DNA from: Rhynchopus euleeides | Lineage: Eukaryota > Euglenozoa > Diplonemea > Diplonemida > Diplonemidae | Assembly: GCA_963210315.1 (NCBI GenBank) | Contig: OY723312.1 | Coordinates: forward strand, 186,001-250,000 | Length of the DNA: 64,000 nucleotides | Direction: 5' to 3' | Shown: one piece after another, positions 41,018 to 50,328 of the stretch | Numbering within the stretch: the stretch's first letter is position 1 | How the letters are laid out: every line of letters starts with the position of its first letter | Translations under genes and position numbers: made by a program | The notes under the pieces: model-generated | Told to the model about the DNA's origin: nothing | Databases searched by the model: none | What the model saw: only the letters and a program-made list of their open reading frames with translations

Positions 41018-41222
41018 GATGTCCTGCCTCATACCCGCCATGCCCGCAATGCACTTCCGGATCACATGGTTGTGGATTTCTAGCGCCTTCCGCATTCCCT
41101 CGAAAGACTTCTCCAAGCAGAGGGTCGAGGCCTGCACGTCTGTGACCACGAGTGTCGTGATCTTCGTCTCTGTGGAGTAGTCATCGAAGAGCAGCGCCTG
41201 CTGGCTGTCTTCGTTCAGCATC
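41018..41222 (-). CDS. Isolated exon of a class III adenylate/guanylate cyclase
   Basis: 205 bp with an AG in front (GTCGTAG|GATGCTG) and a donor-like GTCAGT behind (ACATC|GTCAGT). It encodes about 68 residues: an acidic leader, then ETKITTLVVTDVQAST and EGMRKALEIHNHVIRKCI. That is the start of the cyclase catalytic domain (families usually show TLVFTDVQGST...MREALELHN). The first metal-binding Asp is present in VTDVQ. No continuation (GD.F.VAF segment) was found nearby, and both sides are minisatellite. It is either one exon of a gene whose introns are minisatellites, or a captured fragment. ATG at the exon start could be the initiation codon. Confidence 0.6.
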
Positions 41223-41230
41223 CTACGACT

Positions 41231-44105
41231 AGGCCGGCTATGGGCCGATCTCGCCCGTACTGGGCCGGACATGGGCCGATCTCGGCAGTACTGGGCCGGC
41301 TATGGGCCGATCTCGCACGTACTGGGCCGGCTATGGGGCGATCTCGCCCGATCTCGCCCGGCAGTGCTGGGCCGGCTATGGGCCGATCTCGGCAGTGCTG
41401 GGCCGGCTATGGGCCGATCTCGCCCGTACTGGGCCGGACATGGGCCGATCTCGGCAGTGCTGGGCCGGCTACGGGCCGATCTCGGCCGTACTGGGCCGGA
41501 CATGGGCCGATCTCGCCCGTACTGGGCCGGCTATGGGCCGATCTCGGCAGTGCTGGGCCGGCTATGGGCCGATCTCGCCCGTACTGGGCCGGCTATGGGC
41601 CGATCTCGGCAGTGCTGGGCCGGCTATGGGCCGATCTCGCCCGTACTGGGCCGGCTATGGGCCGATCTCGGCAGTGCTGGGCCGGACATGGGCCGATCTC
41701 GGCAGTGCTGGGCCGGACATGGGCCGATCTCGGCAGTGCTGGGCCGGCTATGGGCCGATCTCGGCAGTGCTGGGCCGGCTATGGGCCGATCTCGGCAGTG
41801 CTGGGCCGGCTACGGGCCGATCTCGGCCGTACTGGGCCGGACATGGGCCGATCTCGCCCGTACTGGGCCGGCTATGGGCCGATCTCGGCAGTGCTGGGCC
41901 GGCTATGGGCCGATCTCGCCCGTACTGGGCCGGCTATGGGCCGATCTCGGCAGTGCTGGGCCGGCTATGGGCCGATCTCGCCCGTACTGGGCCGGACATG
42001 GGCCGATCTCTGCAGTGCTGGGCCGGCTACGGGCCGATCTCGGCCGTACTGGGCCGGACATGGGCCGATCTCGCCCGTACTGGGCCGGCTATGGGCCGAT
42101 CTCGGCAGTGCTGGGCCGGCTACGGGCCGATCTCGGCCGTACTGGGCCGGACATGGGCCGATCTCGCCCGTACTGGGCCGGCTATGGGCCGATCTCGGCA
42201 GTGCTGGGCCGGCTATGGGCCGATCTCGCCCGTACTGGGCCGGCTATGGGCCGATCTCGGCAGTGCTGGGCCGGACATGGGCCGATCTCGGCAGTGCTGG
42301 GCCGGCTATGGGCCGATCTCGCCCGTACTGGGCCGGCTATGGGCCGATCTCGGCAGTGCTGGGCCGGACATGGGCCGATCTCGGCAGTGCTGGGCCGGCT
42401 ATGGGCCGATCTCGGCCGTACTGGGCCGGACATGGGCCGATCTCGCCCGTACTGGGCCGGCTATGGGCCGATCTCGCCCGTACTGGGCCGGCTATGGGCC
42501 GATCTCGGCAGTGCTGGGCCGGACATGGGCCGATCTCGGCAGTGCTGGGCCGGCTATGGGCCGATCTCGGCCGTACTGGGCCGGACATGGGCCGATCTCG
42601 CCCGTACTGGGCCGGCTATGGGCCGATCTCGGCAGTGCTGGGCCGGCTATGGGCCGATCTCGCCCGTACTGGGCCGGCTATGGGCCGATCTCGGCAGTGC
42701 TGGGCCGGACATGGGCCGATCTCGGCAGTGCTGGGCCGGCTATGGGCCGATCTCGGCCGTACTGGGCCGGACATGGGCCGATCTCGCCCGTACTGGGCCG
42801 GCTATGGGCCGATCTCGCCCGTACTGGGCCGGCTATGGGCCGATCTCGGCAGTGCTGGGCCGGACATGGGCCGATCTCGGCAGTGCTGGGCCGGCTATGG
42901 GCCGATCTCGGCCGTACTGGGCCGGACATGGGCCGATCTCGCCCGTACTGGGCCGGCTATGGGCCGATCTCGGCAGTGCTGGGCCGGCTATGGGCCGATC
43001 TCGCCCGTACTGGGCCGGCTATGGGCCGATCTCGGCAGTGCTGGGCCGGACATGGGCCGATCTCGGCAGTGCTGGGCCGGCTATGGGCCGATCTCGGCCG
43101 TACTGGGCCGGACATGGGCCGATCTCGCCCGTACTGGGCCGGCTATGGGCCGATCTCGCCCGTACTGGGCCGGCTATGGGCCGATCTCGGCAGTGCTGGG
43201 CCGGACATGGGCCGATCTCGGCAGTGCTGGGCCGGCTATGGGCCGATCTCGGCCGTACTGGGCCGGACATGGGCCGATCTCGCCCGTACTGGGCCGGCTA
43301 TGGGCCGATCTCGCCCGTACTGGGCCGGCTATGGGCCGATCTCGGCAGTGCTGGGCCGGACATGGGCCGATCTCGGCAGTGCTGGGCCGGCTATGGGCCG
43401 ATCTCGGCCGTACTGGGCCGGACATGGGCCGATCTCGCCCGTACTGGGCCGGCTATGGGCCGATCTCGGCAGTGCTGGGCCGGCTATGGGCCGATCTCGC
43501 CCGTACTGGGCCGGCTATGGGCCGATCTCGGCAGTGCTGGGCCGGACATGGGCCGATCTCGGCAGTGCTGGGCCGGCTATGGGCCGATCTCGGCCGTACT
43601 GGGCCGGACATGGGCCGATCTCGCCCGTACTGGGCCGGCTATGGGCCGATCTCGGCAGTGCTGGGCCGGCTATGGGCCGATCTCGCCCGTACTGGGCCGG
43701 CTATGGGCTGATCTCGGCAGTGCTGGGCCGGACATGGGCCGATCTCGGCAGTGCTGGGCCGGCTATGGGCCGATCTCGCCCGTACTGGGCCGGCTATGGG
43801 CCGATCTCGGCAGTGCTGGGCCGGCTATGGGCCGATCTCGCCCGTACTGGGCCGGACATGGGCCGATCTCGGCAGTGCTGGGCCGGCTATGGGCCGATCT
43901 CGCCCGTACTGGGCCGGCTATGGGCCGATCTCGGCAGTGCTGGGCCGGCTATGGGCCGATCTCGCCCGTACTGGGCCGGACATGGGCCGATCTCGGCAGT
44001 GCTGGGCCGGCTATGGGCCGATCTCGCACGTACTGGGCCGGACATGGGCCGATCTCGGCAGTGCTGGGCCGGCTATGGGCCGATCTCGCCCGTACTGGGC
44101 CGGGT
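41231..44105 (+). repeat. Minisatellite array 3, 31-bp unit, about 93 copies, higher-order structure
   Basis: The unit reads roughly GGGCCGGCTATGGGCCGATC + TCGGCAGTGCT, with two variable places: GGCTAT or GGACAT, and CGGCAGTGCT, CGCCCGTACT or CGGCCGTACT. Blocks repeat at 341 bp (11 units) and 155 bp (5 units). All three plus-strand frames are open for almost 3 kb since the unit has no stop triplet. Because 31 is not divisible by 3, every frame gives the same 31-residue peptide period. The array is not taken as a gene. Confidence 0.9.
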
Positions 44106-44265
44106 CCAGGAGTGGTGTCCAGACCCTGGGCCGACCCAGGCTGTGGGTGGTGCATTTTGGTGCATTTTCCGTCGGTTTAGGTGAAAATTGTCGAATTTTG
44201 TCGAAATCTGACGACAGGTGACGAACAGCGAGAATCCCCGAAAAACCGGTTTTTAATTCATTTTT

Positions 44266-44423
44266 GGGGGGGGGTCTTCGCTGACGAAGTTTTTGTCGAA
44301 GACCCCTGTCGTCGTCGTCAGAACACTGCCGTCTTCGGTGAAAAACCCCCTGAAACAGCCGTTTTCCTAATTATGTGACGAACGACGAAGTTTGTCGAAG
44401 TTTGTCGACCAGCGAAGACCCCC
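44266..44423. mobile_element. Short MITE N2
   Basis: Inverted ends GGGGGTCTTCGCTG and CAGCGAAGACCCCC enclose GTCGAAG-rich sequence. About 44140-44240, just outside, looks like a degenerate half of another N copy. Confidence 0.6.
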
Positions 44424-45472
44424 TCAATTCCGAATTGGGCTGCGTCCTGAGTGGCCCGGGACCTACCCGATGTAATGATAAAGTGTCGCGCAAGGACACG
44501 CCACAGGGGGGTCTGGGGGGCCAGTCTACTCTCTAGGACATCCCTTTCTCACCGCTTCTCGTCTGATGATGCGCTTGACGCTTCCACACGCCTGCTCTGG
44601 GTCAGGAGGGGCACGTGGATCACGAGATGGGCTAGGCTAGACACAGAAAAAGGGAGAAAATCGCCAACACTTGCACGCGTTGTGCGTGACCTGATACACA
44701 ACTGAGATTGACACAATTTCCCGTCACATTTATGTATTTCCCCTGTCCGTGGGGGACCCAGCACCCAAGAGAAGAGCGTAGGGATTACTAAAGGCAGAAA
44801 AAGCAAGCCGCCCGCCAAAAATGGATGGGACAGCACACTTTTGCACAGTTCGGACACACAGAAATGATGAAGGCTGAGGATTAGGTTCCAAAACACATAC
44901 GCATGCCCCCGACGGTGTCCGACGCATGGTTGGTGGTCCTCAACAAATTGCAACGTCCAGGCCTGAGGTGCACAGAACCAGCAGAGTGGGGTGCGGCGTG
45001 GAGATGGCCTTGCAGGATGGGTTAGAGGTGCCACCAAGTGTGGCACCGCCTGCAAAGAAAACCCCCTACCGTTCGCCCCCCCTCCCCACATCCACTGCGG
45101 TTTGAATCAAATAGTGTGGTGGCAGCTAGCAAGGATAGTACCACATGACTGAAACAATGGGGAGGGTCTTCGCCGGCTTTATCGGCAGGAGCGGGTGCGG
45201 GGGGGGGGGGGGGGGCATTGAAATAGACCCGGGTTTGCGCCTGTCACCGCGTGACAGGCGCATTCGCCTCGTCGCTCGTAACTTGGTCAAACAACACGCA
45301 GAAAACATAGGCGATCGCCTGAATCACCGAACAAAGGGTGCCCTCACCGCGAGGAATCCAATAGAAACCACCCCCAAGAATTGGCTTCTGCGCCGGGTGT
45401 GCCAGTCAAGCCGCATCTCTGCTGCTGCCTCCGCCAGCCACAGTCTCGGAAGGGGCCACACGGAAGGGCGCC
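44424..45472. other. Intergenic region
   Basis: No gene is supported. The 180-codon minus frame (45091-44549) has no recognisable domain and lacks the codon character of the true genes. A G-run lies at 45199-45215, followed by a CGCCTGTCAC/GTGACAGGCG hairpin near 45239-45261. Confidence 0.45.
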
Positions 45473-45784
45473 CTACCGCGCCGCGGCCTCAGCCGCCTCG
45501 GCCTCCTCAAGCTTCTTCCTGCGGCGCGCGTTGCGCGCAAGAATGAGACGGCGGGCCTGCTCCTGCTCCTGCGGCCCCATGGCATCCCAGTTCCTGATGC
45601 GCGAAAGGGACCCATCCTCGTTCAGCACGACGGGCCCGTCCTTCATGTCATCCAGGCTGACCTGCACATTCGGAGATGCCCCCACACCGCTGAACTGCGT
45701 ATCCCGCACGCAGTCCGCTGTTTCCGACACATGCCGACCCTGCTCGTCACCCTGAGGCACGCTGTCTGTCGGCACCAGAGACAT
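45473..45784 (-). CDS. Small conserved-looking protein, 103 residues
   Basis: The frame is open to 46249, but the Met at 45784 (MSLVPTDSVPQG) marks where normal composition begins; upstream codons are repeat-derived. The C-terminal half has LNEDGSLSRIRNWDAMGPQEQEQARRLILARNARRR followed by a Glu/Ala helix. This resembles a small eukaryotic protein group with a pattern of DG.LSRI.NW..M...EQ......RN; function unknown. The N-terminal half is acidic and probably disordered. Intronless and on the same strand as the other host genes. Confidence 0.65.
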   Translation of the reverse strand: MSLVPTDSVPQGDEQGRHVSETADCVRDTQFSGVGASPNVQVSLDDMKDGPVVLNEDGSLSRIRNWDAMGPQEQEQARRLILARNARRRKKLEEAEAAEAAAR

Positions 45785-46084
45785 GGCTGTATCCCGAAAG
45801 CACGGTGCGCGGTGTGTAGTCCTGCAGAACAGGGTGGTGGGGGTGGTGGTGGTGTTGTGTGAGTGTGATCTGCCTCGCTCTCTGCTGCAAATTCCCAACG
45901 TAAACTCAGATGGTGGTGGTGAGAAACGGGAAACGCAACTACCACCCACGGTGAACAACACCTGCCGAAGGTGGTGTTGTGTGAGTGCGCTGTGCCTCTT
46001 TCTCCACTGCAAAATTCCCAAGGGGAGGGGGTGGGGGGCATGGGATCCGTCCGGCTGTGGCCTGCAGGGTTTGAGGAATATCCA

Positions 46085-46280
46085 CCACGCATGAATCTTT
46101 TTTTGGAAAGCGTCGATATCACCTGGTAGGGGCAAGCCAGTAACCTGCCCTCCAAGCCCATAGGTAAGGCCACGCCACTTTACCGCTTTACACACACATG
46201 AATATTTTTTTTGGAAAGCGTCGGTGACCGGGGCAGGCCAGAACCCCACCCTCTAAGCCCATAGAAGCACACCGGCTCTG
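46085..46280 (+). repeat. Tandem duplication of about 105 bp
   Basis: CATGAATCTTTTTTTGGAAAGCGTCGATATCACCTGGTAGGGGCAAGCCAG-type sequence ending CAAGCCCATAGG... is repeated with substitutions about 105 bp later (CATGAATATTTTTTTTGGAA...CTAAGCCCATAG). Confidence 0.65.
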
Positions 46281-47219
46281 CTCGCGGGAGCCCGTCATAG
46301 CTCCAGCTGCGCTCCAGAGAGTACCGGAAGCCATTATATGGTGAAGCCTCCCAAGAGCCACAATGTCTGAATGAAGATTCATCCATTATTTGCTCCATGG
46401 TGAGGCCCTTCTGAAGAGGTGTGACTTGAGTTGAGACAAAAGCGAGGTGAAGGGCGGCCCTACTTCTCCTCAAAGGAGAGCCTTTTCTCCTCACTGGACT
46501 TGACGAGCCGTGACTTGGCTGTGGCTGGTATCGAGGGCATCACCCCTATGATGTACATTTTGTATCATCCGCGGGCGGCTGCCTTCACAGGCAGCCACGG
46601 GTCGTCAGCAAGTGAAGGGAAAGGGTAAAAACATCCCCCGCTCATCGCGCTGCAGTCACATGTCTCACCGTGGAGACATTGAAATGAAGTAGAAGTAGAA
46701 GGAAGCACAAGGGTGATCTCCCTTCACTCGTCTCACCGTGGGGGAGGGGGGGGGGGCGAAGCCCACCCCTGGGCCCCTCCTCAACGTTGAAGCAAGGTTG
46801 CAGCGTGGGCAATGCGAACACTCCCGATGCCGTCTCGTTTTGGAAAAAATTAAAATATGCTTGTGATACGCTCTCCAAACCACCGGTTCCTCCTCAGGCA
46901 TGAATGGGGATCAAGGGTGGGTATGGAGGAGCGGATTCCAGGCAAAAAAAGGGGGGGGTGATAGCAAGTATGAAGCTAAATGTGGAGTCCAAATCCCGAT
47001 TTAGGATTGCACTTTTTTTCTCTTTGGGTTTTTATAGGGGGGGGATTTTTTTTTCTCCTTGGGTTTTTTAGATGGGATTTTTTCCCCACAGGTTTTTCTG
47101 GGTGAAGTTTTTCGGGGGCAGGTGGTATTCTAGTGGGGGATGAGGATGAATCCTCCGGACACCCGCCCCTTTTTCGGTTTTTCCAGCCAAAACCCGGCGT
47201 TGTTCCCCAGTCAAGAGCC

Positions 47220-47285
47220 AGGCGTTCACTACCGTGGCCTCCGGCGGCTGGGGGGCTCCGCCCCCCAGACCCCCCTGTACCACTA
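47220..47285 (+). repeat. Hairpin repeat M, copy 1
   Basis: The core CCGGCGGCTGGGGGGCTCCG + CCCCCCAGACCCCCCTG forms a 9-bp GC stem with a tiny loop. It is usually preceded by GGAACAGATGCTCACTACCG. Other copies: 47430-47500 (partly deleted hairpin), 48155-48215 and 48337-48396 (both inverted), 56030-56093 and 57279-57340. Confidence 0.8.
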
Positions 47286-47354
47286 GGCTGCAGCGTGTGC
47301 CTGTCTTGTAGCCAAGTCCTTTGGGTTCACATCAGCGAATGGGACCCAGACCAC

Positions 47355-48396
47355 TCTCAGTAGCCTCAGGAGGACGCAGCCAACTCACACAGTGTCTGTA
47401 CGCCCGCAACTCCCACGCGCTCCCACTACGGCGCAAGGAACAGATACTCACTCCCGTGGCCTCCGGCGGCTGGGGCCCCCCAGACCCCCCTGTATGTCGA
47501 GCAACCAAATCCTTGAGCTTGTGCCACTGGGCATAGGAAGGGGTCGTTACAATAACGCCCCGAAAACCCATTTTTGGCACCCCTTGCCTGGCATGTTGCT
47601 GTTGTGTTGCCACTATCTCTCATCACACAGGGCGTCCAATACCCACACACCACACTCACACTGGTTGTGTGGTGGGGATGGGGGATTTTCTTGCCCGCGA
47701 GGGGGATTGCGCGCCATTTCCCCCCCTAAAAACCCTTGGAGAAAAAGTGGAATCCCGATCCCTTTTTGGGCCCAAAAAGGCCAAAGTCCCAGGCATACTT
47801 GGGTGATAGGTAAGAAAATCTGTTTGCTTTTCAGGCCTGTCGCTAACTTTTCGATTTTGGAGATTTGGTGGGTTGACGCTCCTGTTTTGGGGGGGGATCA
47901 GGGGGGAAAACACTAGGGGTCAATTTTTCTCGCGCGCGCTTCGCGCGCGCTCGTGTTGTTGCCAAATTTTCCCATCGGTGGACCACTAGGTGGGCACGGT
48001 GTGAGGCGCTGGGTTCCTTCCGTGGTTCCTCTCCTGCTCGCGCCGTCGGGTGCCGGAGGAAACCAAAAAATGGCTTTCGGGACCATGATTTCGACGCTGC
48101 CCCCTGATATGTCACGGCCGTCAAAGCGCAAGGACTTGGTTACTAGACGGGCACGCGAGATGGGGGGTCTGGGGGGCAGAGCCCCCCAGCCGCCGGAGGC
48201 CACGGTAGTGAGCATCTGTTCATTGTGGGCGTACAGATTCTGTGTGAGTTGGCTGCGTCCTCCTGAGGCTACTGGAGTGGGTGGATTCCCTGACCCGGTG
48301 GGAATCGAATGACTTGAGTACGAGACATACGCCACAGGGGGGTCTGGGGGGCGGAGCCCCCCAGCCGCCGGAGGCCACGGTAGTGAGCATCTGTTC
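47355..48396. repeat. Inverted pair of extended M repeats
   Basis: The segment from CAGTAGCCTCAGGAGGACGC through the M hairpin to the AAATCCTTG word at about 47520 is mirrored by about 48115-48275, where the same words appear in reverse complement. A further inverted M copy is at 48337-48396. The two arms could pair across about 600 bp. Confidence 0.65.
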
Positions 48397-48408
48397 CTGC
48401 AAAACCAT

Positions 48409-48690
48409 ACTCTCTTCGACGTCGACCCAGTGAAAGTGGGTTGACGCTTGGTCGACGCTTGGTGAGCGTCGACCCAGTGTAACCGGGCCAACGCTAGGTT
48501 AGCGTCGACCCAGTGTAATAAATGGGTTGACGCTTGGTCCAGGCTTGAATGGCAACCCAGTTCCACTAGGTCGACGCTCCAAGCCTCGACCAAGCGTCAA
48601 CCCAGTCCACTGGGTCGACGCTGGGTCGACGCTTTTTTATGGGGGGGGAAACCCAAAATCACTGGGTCGACGGTCGACGCTTAGCGACAT
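48409..48690. repeat. Cluster of degenerate GTCGACGCT/AGCGTCGAC repeats
   Basis: At least ten copies of GGGTCGACGCTTGG and its reverse complement with short spacers; many partial palindromes. Non-coding. Confidence 0.7.
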
Positions 48691-49174
48691 GCCTGTTTGC
48701 TTTTTTGAAAAAAAAGGGGGGGGGGGGGGGGAGCGCTCCATTTCAAAAAAGGGGTTTACGAGAAATCAGCTATGCATGGCAGGGGCGCTGCTTCCCTGAG
48801 GGTCATTCAAACCCCGCATACCGGGTTGTCTTTTTTGTGTGTGGTCCCTCCCAGTTTCGATGCCCTCTCGTTCAAAAAGGGGGGGGGGGGGGTAGGGGGG
48901 GTCATAAGCCCGTACAAAACCAAAATTTTCGACATACCATCAGAGCCGCCCTAATACCTGATCTGACCCGAAAATCCGACCCATACCCCCCCGGAAACTG
49001 TCTGGGGCCCACTTGTGACACCTGATACGCACTTTTGTGATGATTTTTTGGGGTCCTAAAAAATGTACCTCAGTTTCGTACCTTGCCTTTGTACCTGAAC
49101 CACTCCCGACCGCATTATTTCGTTCTTTGCAAGGGAAGGGTGTCACTACGCTCACTCAGCACGCCGAGCAACAC

Positions 49175-49768
49175 ATGCCGCGTGCCCAGGGCCTCGCAGA
49201 GGTGTCAGATGCTGCTGCAGAGGAGTACCTTGCTCGAAAGACGCTCGCCAAACGGGAGATGTGCGGGGTCTCGGCAGAGAGCGTTGTGGCAGACCTGCGT
49301 AAAAAGAAAACGGCACACGACATCGGTGAGGCGACATTATTTCGGGCGCTCCGTCGGGCTGGGTACATAGGAGAGCGAGTGGGACGTGGTGACGACAGAT
49401 ATATGCAGTGGTGCATCAACTGCACGCACGTGCGGGAAAAGCGGCGTTCCTTGCTAGCCAAGAAAGATGTCACCTGCACTCCTACTCCTCCCACTCCTCC
49501 TGCTCCTACCCCCACACCAACTGATGTGGGCAGTGAGAGTGATGGCAGCTCCAGAGCAGCAGATGATCTAGGAAGCAATGAGCGGGTCAGCCGGGCAGAC
49601 TACCTCAGTCTGTACCGGAAGTACGAAGCGTTGCGGGCCCGCCACCACCGCCTCCAGGAGAGGACCCGAGGGTTGAGAGTAGGGTTGTACAACGCCAGGG
49701 GAGGGTATTCCCCTGGCGTTGAGACATCCCTGGCGACCTTGCGGTCGCACTGTGTGGGGGCGGATTAG
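49175..49768 (+). CDS. T1 protein 1, copy b
   Basis: Encodes the same 197 residues as 5176-5769, without any amino-acid change over the entire frame. Intact in spite of the H insertion, which lies downstream in the terminal repeat. Confidence 0.6.
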   Translation: MPRAQGLAEVSDAAAEEYLARKTLAKREMCGVSAESVVADLRKKKTAHDIGEATLFRALRRAGYIGERVGRGDDRYMQWCINCTHVREKRRSLLAKKDVTCTPTPPTPPAPTPTPTDVGSESDGSSRAADDLGSNERVSRADYLSLYRKYEALRARHHRLQERTRGLRVGLYNARGGYSPGVETSLATLRSHCVGAD

Positions 49769-49926
49769 TCGGCAGGCAGATGCCGATCCAATGACCTTGT
49801 TGAGTCCCCACATGGTACACTCTCATACGTGTTGTCGAGACTGCGTGGTGTGCATATCCTGCGGGGCGCAAATTACACAGCACAATCATAACCACTTCGG
49901 CTCTCAGGGCGTACAATATCCCAATC

Positions 49927-50196
49927 GTGCCTTCACAGGCTAAGATCGACGAAGCAAAAGCATCTACAACGCTGCCTACTAATGCCGATGCAGCCTCCCA
50001 GGCGTACGAAGTACTCACAATGACCCATATGCGATCGAAGTACTACACCCAGAAGGTGGCTGAACTCATTCTGCTGACGCAACAACACAACATTCCCACT
50101 AATCAGGTCAAGAAAGACCTTGCCGAGGCACTGGGGAAGGCAACATGCGTGCCACCTGAGCCAGAACCACCGCAGAAAAGGCAAAGAACGAAATAA
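49927..50196 (+). CDS. T1 protein 2, copy b
   Basis: Encodes the same 89 residues as 5928-6197, ending PPQKRQRTK. Intact. Confidence 0.5.
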   Translation: MPSQAKIDEAKASTTLPTNADAASQAYEVLTMTHMRSKYYTQKVAELILLTQQHNIPTNQVKKDLAEALGKATCVPPEPEPPQKRQRTK

Positions 50197-50328
50197 TGCG
50201 GTCGGGAGTGGTTCAGGTACAAAGGCAAGGTACGAAACTGAGGTACATTTTTTAGGACCCCAAAAAATCATCACAAAAGTGCGTATCAGGTGTCACAAGT
50301 GGGCCCCAGACAGTTTCCGGGGGGGTAT

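Larger units (their letters stand above)
45785..48892. other. Repeat-rich intergenic region
   Basis: No gene is supported. It holds a tandem duplication (46085-46280), four copies of hairpin repeat M (near 47230, 47435, 48160 and 48340), a cluster of GTCGAC-type repeats (48409-48690) and many G-runs. Confidence 0.55.

Noticed and set aside
39041-44184. Plus- and minus-strand frames up to 969 codons in the 31-bp arrays
   Set aside because: Open because the unit contains no stop triplet on the plus strand; all three frames are open equally, so there is no coding signal.
44549-45091. 180-codon minus frame upstream of the minisatellite
   Set aside because: Considered as a possible upstream exon of the cyclase, but it shows no cyclase or membrane-domain pattern.
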